NCBI GenBank assembly: GCA_902544065.1
Contig: CACCAS010000003.1
Location: 179,424 to 243,423 of the forward strand
Source of the DNA: an uncultured Pelagibacteraceae bacterium
Lineage (GTDB): Bacteria > Pseudomonadota > Alphaproteobacteria > Pelagibacterales > AG-422-B15
Direction: 5' to 3'
DNA length: 64,000 bases
In this document: one piece after another, positions 52,910-61,475 of the stretch
Layout of the letters: each line of letters opens with the position of its first letter
Numbering within the stretch: the stretch's first letter is position 1
Position numbers and translations under genes: made by a program
Notes under the pieces: model-generated
The model's database searches: none
Seen by the model: the letters and a program-made list of their open reading frames with translations, nothing else
Told to the model about the DNA's origin: nothing

Positions 52910-54576
52910 TAGAATAATCCTTCGATTTCACCATCATCATTTAAGTGTATCGCATTTGCAGCAGGAATTCTAGGCAGACCAGGCATGGTCATGATTTTAT
53001 CGCATACAACTACAAGAAATTCAGCTCCAGCAGCTAATCGTATTTCTCTAATTGGAACAATGTGATCCTTAGGCGCTCCACGCAAATTAGGATCTGTTGA
53101 AAAACTGTATTGAGTTTTTGCAATACAAATAGGGTAATGGCCATAGTTTTCCTGCAACTCATCAAATTGTACTCTTATTTTTTGATCTGCGATAATATCT
53201 TTGGCTCCATAAATATCTTGTGCAATTTTCTTAACTTTATCCCACAATTTCATTTCATCAGGATAAAGATGGTTAATTTTTGGGTTTTCTTCAGTTGTTA
53301 CATCTACAATGTGTTCAGCTAAGGTTTCCGCCCCAGCTCCGCCATTACTCCAATGAGTGCAATTAAAGGATTTGATGCCGAGGTCATTACAGCATTCACT
53401 AATTATTGAGAGTTCATTATCTGTATCGGTAATAAAATGATTAATTGCTACTGACACAGGAACTCCATATTTTTTCATGTTTGAAATATGCTGTTGTAAG
53501 TTTGATAAGCCTTTCTTCAGAGCATCTAGATTTTCATTTTTCAGTTCCTTTTTATCCATACCACCATGCATTTTTAACGCTCTAACAGTAGCCACAATAA
53601 CTATTGCAGAAGGATTTAAATTTCCTTTTCGGCATTTTATATCTAGAAATTTTTCTGCACCAAGATCTGCTCCAAATCCAGCTTCAGTTACTACATAATC
53701 ACTTAGCTTAAGCGCTGTTTGAGTTGCTATAAGTGAATTGCAACCATGCGCAATGTTAGCAAAAGGACCGCCATGAATGATTGCAGGATTTTCTTCTAAT
53801 GTTTGAACAAGGTTTGGGAGAAAAGCATCTTTAAGTAGAGTTGTCATTGCTCCATCTGCATTTACGTCACGCGCTTTGATTTCTTTTTTATCTCTTGTGT
53901 ATCCAATGATAATATTACCGAGTCTTTTTTGCAGATCACTTAGACTTGTTGATAAACAAAAGATCGCCATAACCTCTGAAGCAACCGTAATATCAAATTT
54001 ATCTTCTCTAGGAAAACCGTTTGCTATACCTCCAAGATTTATATTTGTATTTCGCAAAGCTCGGTCATTTAAATCTACAACTCGACCCCATACAATACGT
54101 CTTGTATCTATGTTTAGATCATTTCCCCAATAAATGTGATTATCGATCATAGAAGCAAGCAGGTTATGAGCGGATGTGATTGCGTGAAAATCACCTGTGA
54201 AATGAAGATTAATCTTATCCATTGGAACTACTTGAGCATAGCCACCCCCAGCAGCTCCGCCTTTAACCCCAAAACATGGACCCAAGCTTGGTTCTCTAAG
54301 GCAAACCAATGACTGCTTTCCTATTTTATTGAGAGCATCATTTAATCCTACCGAGGTAGTAGTTTTACCTTCACCTGCAGGAGTTGGCGAAATGGCTGTA
54401 ACTAATATCAATTTCCCATTTTTGTTTTGATTTTTCAATGTGTTGGTATCAATTTTTGCAATATGATGGCCAAATTTTTGAAGACTATCTTCCTTAAGCT
54501 TTAGTTTTGAGGCCACCTTCTCAATTGGCACCATTTGATTTTTTCTTGCTATTTCAATGTCTGATAAAACATCCAT
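52909..54576 (-). CDS. fhs: Formate--tetrahydrofolate ligase
   Basis: Reversible ATP-dependent interconversion of formate + THF and 10-formyl-THF. The ATG at 54576 ([22 protein letters not shown]) has AGAGGTG upstream and matches family N-termini; an in-frame ATG at 54606 is less likely. 555 aa. P-loop [66 protein letters not shown], ending [25 protein letters not shown]. Running toward formate it would conserve ATP from methyl groups fed in by the divergent metF-gcvT pair. Confidence 0.96.
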   Translation of the reverse strand: MDVLSDIEIARKNQMVPIEKVASKLKLKEDSLQKFGHHIAKIDTNTLKNQNKNGKLILVTAISPTPAGEGKTTTSVGLNDALNKIGKQSLVCLREPSLGPCFGVKGGAAGGGYAQVVPMDKINLHFTGDFHAITSAHNLLASMIDNHIYWGNDLNIDTRRIVWGRVVDLNDRALRNTNINLGGIANGFPREDKFDITVASEVMAIFCLSTSLSDLQKRLGNIIIGYTRDKKEIKARDVNADGAMTTLLKDAFLPNLVQTLEENPAIIHGGPFANIAHGCNSLIATQTALKLSDYVVTEAGFGADLGAEKFLDIKCRKGNLNPSAIVIVATVRALKMHGGMDKKELKNENLDALKKGLSNLQQHISNMKKYGVPVSVAINHFITDTDNELSIISECCNDLGIKSFNCTHWSNGGAGAETLAEHIVDVTTEENPKINHLYPDEMKLWDKVKKIAQDIYGAKDIIADQKIRVQFDELQENYGHYPICIAKTQYSFSTDPNLRGAPKDHIVPIREIRLAAGAEFLVVVCDKIMTMPGLPRIPAANAIHLNDDGEIEGLF

Positions 54577-54639
54577 TTCTTCACCTCTTAAATTAAGCCT
54601 AGACAACTTAGGAATTTTAATTCGTGGAGTCTACAAAAA

Positions 54640-54653
54640 TGTATTGTAATACA
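54640..54653. promoter_or_regulatory. Palindromic candidate operator in the fhs/metF divergent region
   Basis: TGTATTGTAATACA: 6-bp arms (TGTATT/AATACA) with a 2-bp centre, 64 bp upstream of the chosen fhs ATG and 116 bp upstream of metF. Symmetry and position suit a dimeric repressor or activator controlling both directions. No regulator gene is adjacent. The arms are AT-rich, so the evidence is modest. Confidence 0.4.
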
Positions 54654-54693
54654 CCTAAATTTTAAATAGATTTCTCACTAAGGAGACTCAAAG

Positions 54694-54744
54694 AACGTTG
54701 CAAAATTAAGCCAAGCAACGTTACTTAATAATCGCGTGGCTTAA
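54694..54744 (+). promoter_or_regulatory. Candidate H-type pseudoknot (possible riboswitch) in the metF 5' leader
   Basis: Two perfect, interleaved 8-bp inverted repeats. Stem 1: AACGTTGC (54694-54701) with GCAACGTT (54715-54722). Stem 2: TTAAGCCA (54706-54713), inside the stem 1 loop, with TGGCTTAA (54737-54744). Linkers: AAAA (4 nt), A (1 nt) and a 14-nt ACTTAATAATCGCG. This is the geometry of an H-type pseudoknot ending 24 nt before the metF ATG. It does not match the SAM-II or SAM-V cores as I remember them (no GCUAAA-type loop). Overlapping protein operators are the alternative. Confidence 0.6.
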
Positions 54745-54768
54745 GCGTAAACACTTAGAATTTTAATT

Positions 54769-55509
54769 ATGGGAAATGTGAATTTTTCATTAGAGGTGAC
54801 TACGCGGACCAATTTGTCTGAGCTGCCTAAACTTAATGATATATATGTAACATTCTTGCCGGGTACAAGTTACAAGGACGTCATTGAACAGACAAAAGCT
54901 TTATCAAAATCAGGCTTTAATGCAATTCCGCACTTTCCAGCCAGATCAATAACTGATTTAGACATGCTGAAAGATTATGTAGGTCAAGTTAAAGAAGCTG
55001 GTGTAAAGCAGGTTTTAATAATAGGAGGTGATAGAGATATTCTTGGCAATTATCATTGTTCACTTCAATTAATTGAAACGGGCTTATTCGATGGAATGAA
55101 AATTGGTATAGCAGGTCATCCCGAGGGATCTCCTAATATGAGCGATCAAGCAATAGATGAAGCAATGAAGTCTAAATCTTCATTTGCTGATTATATTGTT
55201 ACGCAATGGACGCAGGATACAAATGCATTATCTGAATTTGTTAAAGATGCTCCATTACCCGTTCACGTCGGCCTCGCAGGACCAGCCTCAATGAAAACAT
55301 TAATAAAATTTGCTGGTTTTGTAGGTCTAAAGAATACACTTAGCTTTGCTAAAAAAAATGCATCCAAAATTTTTGATTTACTAACGGTACAAACCCCTCA
55401 TGATGTAATTCAGGATTTAAAAGGTAATGTAGATAATTTTCACATTTATGCGTTTGGTGGAATAAAAAAAACAAGCGAATGGTTACAAAAGGAGAACTAC
55501 TATGTCTAA
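54769..55509 (+). CDS. metF: Methylenetetrahydrofolate reductase-like protein (short MetF)
   Basis: 246 aa, shorter than E. coli MetF (about 296). A TIM-barrel FAD enzyme that interconverts 5-methyl-THF and 5,10-methylene-THF. NFSLEVTTR is equivalent to the SFEFFPP strand with the catalytic Glu; YVTFLPGTSYKD, AIPHFPARSI, VKQVLIIGGDRD, IGIAGHPEGSPNMS and VHVGLAGPASMKTLIKFA follow the MetF order. Short MetF forms linked to GcvT-like demethylases probably run in the oxidative direction. The stop overlaps the next gene's start, so translation is coupled. Confidence 0.88.
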   Translation: MGNVNFSLEVTTRTNLSELPKLNDIYVTFLPGTSYKDVIEQTKALSKSGFNAIPHFPARSITDLDMLKDYVGQVKEAGVKQVLIIGGDRDILGNYHCSLQLIETGLFDGMKIGIAGHPEGSPNMSDQAIDEAMKSKSSFADYIVTQWTQDTNALSEFVKDAPLPVHVGLAGPASMKTLIKFAGFVGLKNTLSFAKKNASKIFDLLTVQTPHDVIQDLKGNVDNFHIYAFGGIKKTSEWLQKENYYV

Positions 55510-56845
55510 AAAATTAGAACATAATACTACGGTCGATCAAAGCGATCGACATGTGCCTTACAATTTACGTCAAAGTGGGCCAACAAAAGTTGAAATGTTG
55601 ATCTCTACAAGAGTCAGAAAATCACCTTATTGGCATAAATCAATGGAAGCTGGCTGCTGGAGAGCAACAGTTTACAATCGTATTTACCATCCTCGAGGAT
55701 ATGTAAAACCAGAAGATGGTGGAGCGATGGTTGAATACGAAGCAATTAAAAATCATGTAACTATGTGGAATGTTGCTGTTGAAAGGCAGATCTGTGTTAA
55801 AGGACCTGATGCAGAGAAATTTACAGACTATGTAATCACCAGAGATGCAACTAAAATTTCTCCATTAAGAGCAAGATATGTAATCTTATGTAATTATAAG
55901 GGTGGTGTGTTAAATGATCCAATTCTTTTAAGAATTGCTAAGGATGAATTCTGGTTTAGTCTTTCTGACTCAGACATCGGCCTTTACTTGCAAGGTGTAA
56001 ATGCAGATAAAAGGTTTGATGTTGAAATTGACGAAATAGATGCATGTCCTGTTCAAATTCAGGGCCCAAAAGCTATTGCATTAATGAAAGACCTTGTTGG
56101 AGATCAAGTTGATCTTGATAACATTCCATTCTATGGACTAGCTGAAGTTACTGTTGGAGGTAGAAGTTGTGTAATTTCACAAACAGGTTTCTCAGGCGAG
56201 TCTGGTTATGAAATTTATTTAAGAAATGCAACTCTATACGCAGATGATATGTGGGATGCGGTCCTTGAAGCAGGAAAAAAACATAACTTGATGGTTATTG
56301 CACCTGCTCACCACAGAAGGATCCAAGCAGGCATACTATCTTGGGGCCAAGACTTAGATCATGAGCATAACCCATTTCAGTGTAACCTTGGCTACCAAGT
56401 TTCTTTATCTGGCAAAGGCGAATGGGAGAAAAAAGGAGATTATGTTGGAAAACAAGCACTAGAAAAGATGAAGTCTGACTTGAAGGATGGCCATAAGCCT
56501 TACAAATTACAATTAGTTGGTTTTGAAATCGGAGGAAAGCCAATTGATGAGTATGCTCCAGACTTCTGGCTTGTATCTCCTGGAGAAGGCGGGGACCCAT
56601 GTGGGTTCATTACTTCCCCTTGGTACCACCCAGAAAAAGGAAAAAATATTGCTATGGGATATATTCCATTCGATGGTGCACTCAATGCCAATGGTTTTCC
56701 TAAATGGGAATTGGGTAAAAAGTTTAAAGTTCATTTGCCAGATATTTATGCTGATGAACCAGGTGTACCTGTAGATGCGGTAACTGTCGATATACCATTT
56801 ACTCAGTCTTTCAACGCAAACACCAGAGAAGTAGTTAAAGGTTAA
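55502..56845 (+). CDS. DmdA-like tetrahydrofolate-dependent methyltransferase (GcvT family)
   Basis: 447 aa GcvT-fold protein. STRVRKSPYWHKSMEAGCWRATVYN, then KNHVTMWNVAVERQICVKGPDAEKFTDYV and YKGGVLNDPILLRIAKDEFWFSLSDSDI, parallel the DMSP demethylase DmdA and O-demethylases rather than glycine-cleavage T protein. It is longer than DmdA (about 370) and has QTGFSGESGYEIYL where DmdA has SGWSKQGGxE, so the DMSP assignment is not safe. It should move a methyl group from an unknown S-, N- or O-methyl compound to THF, with MetF and Fhs oxidising it onward. Overlaps metF by 8 bp. Confidence 0.85.
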   Translation: MSKKLEHNTTVDQSDRHVPYNLRQSGPTKVEMLISTRVRKSPYWHKSMEAGCWRATVYNRIYHPRGYVKPEDGGAMVEYEAIKNHVTMWNVAVERQICVKGPDAEKFTDYVITRDATKISPLRARYVILCNYKGGVLNDPILLRIAKDEFWFSLSDSDIGLYLQGVNADKRFDVEIDEIDACPVQIQGPKAIALMKDLVGDQVDLDNIPFYGLAEVTVGGRSCVISQTGFSGESGYEIYLRNATLYADDMWDAVLEAGKKHNLMVIAPAHHRRIQAGILSWGQDLDHEHNPFQCNLGYQVSLSGKGEWEKKGDYVGKQALEKMKSDLKDGHKPYKLQLVGFEIGGKPIDEYAPDFWLVSPGEGGDPCGFITSPWYHPEKGKNIAMGYIPFDGALNANGFPKWELGKKFKVHLPDIYADEPGVPVDAVTVDIPFTQSFNANTREVVKG

Positions 56846-56859
56846 TTCTATTTTGTTTC

Positions 56860-56881
56860 AGTGCCTGAACAATCAGGCGCT
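56860..56881. terminator. Hairpin between the gcvT-like and msrA genes
   Basis: AGTGCCTGA (56860-56868), loop ACAA, TCAGGCGCT (56873-56881), a 9-bp stem with one G-U, in the 42-bp gap between convergent genes. There is no proper T-run on either strand, so termination efficiency is uncertain, but the position fits a shared end for both transcripts. Confidence 0.45.
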
Positions 56882-56887
56882 GGAGCT

Positions 56888-57382
56888 TCAGGATTTATGT
56901 TGAACATAAAGTTGGTGATAACAAACTTTGCCGTTCTTTTCGATAAAGTCCTGGTGATATTCTTCTGCAGGATAAAACTTAACAGTCTCTCTTAATTCCG
57001 TTACGACCTTCCCTTGATGTTCACCTGATTCATCAATTTGCTTTATTTTTTCTTCAGCAATAGTTTTTTCACTTTCTGAATTGTAGAATATTACAGATTT
57101 ATATTGTTCACCAATATCTGGACCTTGACGGTTAAATTGAGTGGGATCATGTATAAAGAAAAATTTATCTAGAAGTACTTCATATGTAGTTTCTGAGTCA
57201 TCATATTCAATTTCAACAACTTCAATGTGACCCGTGGTTCCAGTACAAATGCTTTCATACGTAGGATTATCAGTATGCCCACCCGCATATCCTGACATTA
57301 CTTTTTTGACGCCTGGAATTTCTTCAAAGAGCACTTCAACTCCCCAAAAACATCCAGCTCCTAAAACCAATTTTGAATTCAT
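56888..57382 (-). CDS. msrA: Peptide-methionine (S)-S-oxide reductase MsrA
   Basis: Repairs oxidised methionine with thioredoxin. 164 aa. Active-site motif LGAGCFWGVEVLFEEIPGV with the sulfenic-acid Cys11, then VMSGYAGGHTDNPTYESICTGTTGHIEVVEI, FFFIHDPTQFNRQGPDIGEQYKSVIFY and FYPAEEYHQDF. One C-terminal Cys (KVCYHQ) could be a resolving residue. Monocistronic, facing the gcvT-like gene. Confidence 0.96.
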   Translation of the reverse strand: MNSKLVLGAGCFWGVEVLFEEIPGVKKVMSGYAGGHTDNPTYESICTGTTGHIEVVEIEYDDSETTYEVLLDKFFFIHDPTQFNRQGPDIGEQYKSVIFYNSESEKTIAEEKIKQIDESGEHQGKVVTELRETVKFYPAEEYHQDFIEKNGKVCYHQLYVQHKS

Positions 57383-57457
57383 TACTTAACATAAAAGTTT
57401 TTTTATATATGTTAAAGGTCAAAATTAGTTATATTCCAAATAAACTTAATACTTGCA

Positions 57458-58597
57458 ATGGAAACAGAGATAAGCATTGGCAAACTTTCTAGTGTGAAGA
57501 TTTGGGTAACTGACAATCATAAAAGCAAAGATGATTGGTCTAGGAGCAAAAAGTTTATCATTATAAAAATAACAACCCATGACGGAGTTGAAGGGTGGGG
57601 GGAAGCTTTCTCTATACATCTCAGAGAAAAGGCAATTGCAACAATAATAATCGAGTTATTTAAAGAAATATCAAAAATCGAAAACTTATCAATAAACTCA
57701 TTATATCATGAAATATCTTTACTCGGTGATGATCACAAAGGGCTAGATTTTAGTTCTGCTACAAGTGCAATTGAAATTGCAGTATGGGATATAGCTGGCA
57801 AATTGAAAAATCTCCCTCTTAACTGTTTGCTAACAGATAATCCTAAGCCCGATGTATCCACCTATGTTACCTGTTGGAGTGATTTAAAAAAGAATGAAGA
57901 AGATTACTTGAATCGAGTAGAAAAATATTATGAAAAAAAATATGGAGGTATTAAAATTTACCCATTATTTGAAAACACTTTAAACTCAGTTAAGTTTGTC
58001 GAAAGAGTAAGAAAAATAGTGGGAATGGAATACCCTCTCATGCTAGACTTGGCCATACCTAAAGATTTAGATCAAACAAAGACCTTCTTAAAAGAGGTAT
58101 CTTTTTTGAAACCTTATTGGATTGAAGAACCGGTTGATGGAGAAAATATTAGCCTACTCACTGAAATTAAAAATGGTTTTGATATGAAAGTTGTGACTGG
58201 TGAAAAACAGAGTGGCCTCCCTCATTTTAAAGAAATTATTAAAAGAGGTGCGGCAGATATACTTAATCCTGACATTTCAGGAATAGGTGGAATTAAGGAT
58301 ATGATCAAAGTTTCAAAAGAGGCTTTAAATAATGATATCTATATTTCTCCTCATTGTTGGAATTCTATGTCTGTGTCTGCATCGGCCATGCTTCATGTTT
58401 GTTCAAGTATACCAAATTCTGAAAAGGCAGAAATATTTCCTGATTACATTGAATTCTCAAAAGAATTTTGTGAGTTGCCTTTTAATATCGTAGAGGATAA
58501 AGCAATACTTAATCAGTCTACTGGACTTGGCATGGTTATTCATGAAGATATTTTATCAAAGTTAAGTGCCTATACGATGGATGAAAAAAATAAATGA
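57458..58597 (+). CDS. Enolase-superfamily enzyme (mandelate racemase/muconate lactonizing type)
   Basis: 379 aa. N-terminal capping domain with EGWGEAFSIHLREKAI; barrel residues GGIKIYPL (Lys of KxK), MLDLAIP (Asp), YWIEEPVDGE (Glu), VVTGEKQSGL (Glu) and ISPHCWNSMSVSASAMLHVC (His), giving the catalytic Lys/His pair of acid-sugar dehydratases in the MR subgroup. The reaction cannot be assigned. It overlaps the MatB-type ligase by 4 bp (ATGA), suggesting a shared small-acid catabolic route. Confidence 0.86.
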   Translation: METEISIGKLSSVKIWVTDNHKSKDDWSRSKKFIIIKITTHDGVEGWGEAFSIHLREKAIATIIIELFKEISKIENLSINSLYHEISLLGDDHKGLDFSSATSAIEIAVWDIAGKLKNLPLNCLLTDNPKPDVSTYVTCWSDLKKNEEDYLNRVEKYYEKKYGGIKIYPLFENTLNSVKFVERVRKIVGMEYPLMLDLAIPKDLDQTKTFLKEVSFLKPYWIEEPVDGENISLLTEIKNGFDMKVVTGEKQSGLPHFKEIIKRGAADILNPDISGIGGIKDMIKVSKEALNNDIYISPHCWNSMSVSASAMLHVCSSIPNSEKAEIFPDYIEFSKEFCELPFNIVEDKAILNQSTGLGMVIHEDILSKLSAYTMDEKNK

Positions 58598-60105
58598 CTG
58601 AAACAAACTATCTTTTTGATAAAATCTTTAAACCTAACGAAACTAAAGAAAAAATATTTTTAATTAATGAGAGTAAAAAGTTAAGCTACATAGAATTTCA
58701 TGAGGTAGTTAATAAAATCTCTAATTATTTAATAGAGATTGATTTGTCTCCAGGTGACCGCGTTGCTGTCCAAGCAGAAAAAAACATTATTCAATTAGCA
58801 TTATATGTCGCTACCATCAAAGCTGGTGGTATATATCTCCCGCTCAATACAGGATACACTCTCAATGAGTTAGAATATTTTTTTAACGACGCAAAACCTA
58901 AGGTGATTGTTGTTGATGATAAAATTCAAAGAAAAATAGATAGTATTACAAGCACTTCATCAGCTTCAATCTTAACATTAAATTTAGATGAAAGCGGTTC
59001 TCTTACTGAAAGAATTAAGAACTGTTCAACAAAGTTTCACGCAATTGCTCGAAGTGAAAATGACCTAGCGGCTATATTGTATACATCGGGAACTACTGGA
59101 AAATCAAAAGGTGCAATGTTATCGCATAGAAATTTAGTATCTAACTCAGAAGTTTTAAGAGATTTTTGGAAATTTACAGAAAGTGACGTGCTCTTGCATA
59201 TGCTTCCGATCTACCACACACACGGCCTCTTTGTCGCATGTAATCTATTGGCAATTGTTGGCGGGTCAATGATTTTTTTAGAAAAATTTGATGTTAAGAA
59301 AGCGATATTCTGGATGAAAGATTCAACTTCAATGATGGGAGTCCCTACTTTTTATACAAGATTGCTAGCAAGTGAAGAGTTAAATACTGAAAGAGCTAAA
59401 CATATGCGACTATTTATTTCAGGATCTGCACCTCTGTTATCTGAAACTCATATAGATTTTGAAAAACGAACTGGTAAAAAAATTCTTGAGAGATATGGGA
59501 TGACAGAAACTAATATGAATATTTCAAATCCATATGATGGCGAGAGAAAAGCAGGAACGGTCGGCATTCCGCTTCCTGGTATTGAAATTAGGATAGTTAA
59601 TGAGGAGGGAAAAGAAGTAGAAAATGGAAAAATAGGTACCATTGAACTCAGGGGTGAAAATGTTTTTCAAGGATATTGGAAAATGAAAGAAAAAACTGAA
59701 GAGGCGTTTAAGGAAGACGGATTTTTTATTACAGGCGATCTCGCACAGAAAGACGAAAGTGGTTATTTTACTATTGTGGGAAGAGATAAGGATATGATTA
59801 TAAGTGGTGGACTAAATGTATACCCTAAAGAAATAGAAGATGTGTTAAATGAATTGCCAAATGTATTAGAGTCTGCCGTTTTTGGATTACAACATTCTGA
59901 TTTTGGTGAGGCAGTTGTTGCAGCTGTTGTCGTAAACGATAATAAAAACGATGAAAATCAAATTATTGAATTTACAAAGGATAAAATTGCTAAATATAAG
60001 CAGCCAAAAAAAATTATTTTCATGGATAACTTGCCAAGGAATTCAATGGGCAAAGTCCAAAAAAATTTATTACGGAAAAATAATCAGAACTTATTTAAGG
60101 GTTAG
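58594..60105 (+). CDS. matB: Malonyl-CoA synthetase-like acyl-CoA ligase (MatB type)
   Basis: 503 aa ANL-family ligase: AILYTSGTTGKSKGAMLSHRNL, LPIYHTHGLFVACN, and the segment SGSAPLLSETHIDFEKRTGKKILERYGMTETNMNISNPYDGERKAGTVG, which is characteristic of MatB (malonate or methylmalonate + CoA + ATP). Then GRDKDMIISGGLNVYPKEIE and the C-terminal catalytic Lys in LPRNSMGKVQKN. Converges with an 11-bp overlap on the hydrolase at 60095. Substrate could be malonate, methylmalonate or another short diacid. Confidence 0.88.
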   Translation: MTETNYLFDKIFKPNETKEKIFLINESKKLSYIEFHEVVNKISNYLIEIDLSPGDRVAVQAEKNIIQLALYVATIKAGGIYLPLNTGYTLNELEYFFNDAKPKVIVVDDKIQRKIDSITSTSSASILTLNLDESGSLTERIKNCSTKFHAIARSENDLAAILYTSGTTGKSKGAMLSHRNLVSNSEVLRDFWKFTESDVLLHMLPIYHTHGLFVACNLLAIVGGSMIFLEKFDVKKAIFWMKDSTSMMGVPTFYTRLLASEELNTERAKHMRLFISGSAPLLSETHIDFEKRTGKKILERYGMTETNMNISNPYDGERKAGTVGIPLPGIEIRIVNEEGKEVENGKIGTIELRGENVFQGYWKMKEKTEEAFKEDGFFITGDLAQKDESGYFTIVGRDKDMIISGGLNVYPKEIEDVLNELPNVLESAVFGLQHSDFGEAVVAAVVVNDNKNDENQIIEFTKDKIAKYKQPKKIIFMDNLPRNSMGKVQKNLLRKNNQNLFKG

Positions 60106-61087
60106 CCCTTATCCAATTATTTATTTCTTCAACAAATAGTTCGTCTTGAGGAGAGTTAAGAATTCCAATTATGTCATGATAGTTGAAACCTCCTAAGTTA
60201 GTATTGTTATTAATTATTTTCTTAGGTCCTTTCCATTCTTTAAATATCTTTTTAACTCCTTCAGCTTTTACAACCTTATCTTTTTCTTCGTAAAAGACCA
60301 AAAGCGGCAGATTGGTTTTTGGAAATTCAAGATTTCTTCCAGAATAAGCAGCTTTCCAAAGTTGTTTTGGAAGCGTTCTGTGAAATTCATTAACCCAAAA
60401 AGGATCCCATTTTTTATTCGGTAGACTAAAATAACCGGGAAAATTGAATTTATAATTACTTTTAAAAAATAATCCTGTGGCTGCTATGAAATACGGAAGC
60501 GATAGTTTTGGGGTCCAAGGTGCAATGAGCACTAAATGACTAACTTTTTCCAACATTTTCTGGTCCTTCGCTGCCATTAATGCGAACGAACCCCCAGCTG
60601 AGAAACCCATCAATATTACTTTTTCGCCTATTTTATTGCCTACTGAAAGGGCTTCAGCAGCATCTTCGAGGAAATCTTCAGCCTTTACATTTTTTGTAGA
60701 GTCAAATCCTGATCCATGTCCGGCTAGTCTTGATATAAATAAATTAGCCTTCAATTTTTTTGCAACTTTTACTAAGACATCTTCCTGCTGGTACCCTGTA
60801 GCAAAACTTCCGTGAAGATAAACAATTGAATATTCAGTTTTAATATTTGCATCGTCATTCCATATTATTTTTTTCTTTGCCTTTGCATTAGTATTCTTAA
60901 AGTTTAATTCTCTTTCAGCAATGTATCTTTCTACATCTTTACCTATAGTAATTTCAGGGAAACTTACTTTTATTGTATTGAATAAATAGGGCAAAGTTAC
61001 TCCAACAATAAAGAGAAGGGGGATTATTAAAATAATAGATGCTATAACTAAGATTCGATAAATCTTAAATCTGGTCGCTCTAGACAT
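60095..61087 (-). CDS. Membrane-anchored alpha/beta hydrolase
   Basis: 330 aa. An N-terminal hydrophobic helix (ILVIASIILIIPLLFIVGVTLPYLF) anchors a periplasmic or cytosolic-face alpha/beta-hydrolase domain: oxyanion VYLHGSFATGYQQ, nucleophile Ser in LMGFSAGGSFALMAA, acid/His region FYEEKDKVVKAEGVKKIFKEWKG and GGFNYHDIIG. Esterase or lipase-like; substrate unknown. Overlaps the upstream VOC gene by 8 bp. Confidence 0.82.
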   Translation of the reverse strand: MSRATRFKIYRILVIASIILIIPLLFIVGVTLPYLFNTIKVSFPEITIGKDVERYIAERELNFKNTNAKAKKKIIWNDDANIKTEYSIVYLHGSFATGYQQEDVLVKVAKKLKANLFISRLAGHGSGFDSTKNVKAEDFLEDAAEALSVGNKIGEKVILMGFSAGGSFALMAAKDQKMLEKVSHLVLIAPWTPKLSLPYFIAATGLFFKSNYKFNFPGYFSLPNKKWDPFWVNEFHRTLPKQLWKAAYSGRNLEFPKTNLPLLVFYEEKDKVVKAEGVKKIFKEWKGPKKIINNNTNLGGFNYHDIIGILNSPQDELFVEEINNWIRANP

Positions 61088-61463
61088 TTATACTTGTATA
61101 TGAGCAAATTTTATTTCCATCTGGATCTCTTACATAAGCATAATAAACGTCACTATCATGTGGTCGAAATCCAGGATTTCCCTCATTTGTTGCTCCAAGA
61201 CTAAGAGCAATTTGGTGAAATTTTTCTACTTGCTCTTTTGTTTTGGTAAGAAAAGATATTTGTGTGCCATTTCCAAATGTAACAGGTTCTCCATTAGCAG
61301 GTTTGGTAATATAGAATTCTACATCTGCATTTCCTTCATGGGCGTAACCTATACAAACTTCATCTTCATACATTGAACTCATTCCTAAGACAGCTAGAAC
61401 TTCATCATAGAAGGCTCTGGAAGTATTTAAATTACTTGACCCAACCATAACGTACCCTTTCAT
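61080..61463 (-). CDS. VOC/glyoxalase-superfamily protein
   Basis: 127 aa with the paired beta-alpha-beta-beta-beta modules of vicinal-oxygen-chelate proteins: GYVMVGSSNLNTSRAFYDEVLAVLGM at the start and FRPHDSDVYYAYVRDPDGNKICSYT at the end (DPDGNxI is the family hallmark). Metal ligands are not complete enough to assign dioxygenase, isomerase or resistance functions. Sits between the serine hydrolase and the alpha/beta hydrolase in one minus-strand run. Confidence 0.87.
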   Translation of the reverse strand: MKGYVMVGSSNLNTSRAFYDEVLAVLGMSSMYEDEVCIGYAHEGNADVEFYITKPANGEPVTFGNGTQISFLTKTKEQVEKFHQIALSLGATNEGNPGFRPHDSDVYYAYVRDPDGNKICSYTSINV

Positions 61464-61475
61464 GTAAAATCCTTT

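Noticed and set aside
54694..54744. Assignment of the metF leader element to the SAM-II or SAM-V riboswitch class.
   Set aside because: Loop lengths and the characteristic loop bases of those classes, as recalled, are not present; kept only as an unassigned pseudoknot candidate.
55502..56845. Naming the GcvT-family protein DmdA outright.
   Set aside because: It is about 75 residues longer than DmdA and lacks the SGWSKQGG segment, so only 'DmdA-like' is supported.
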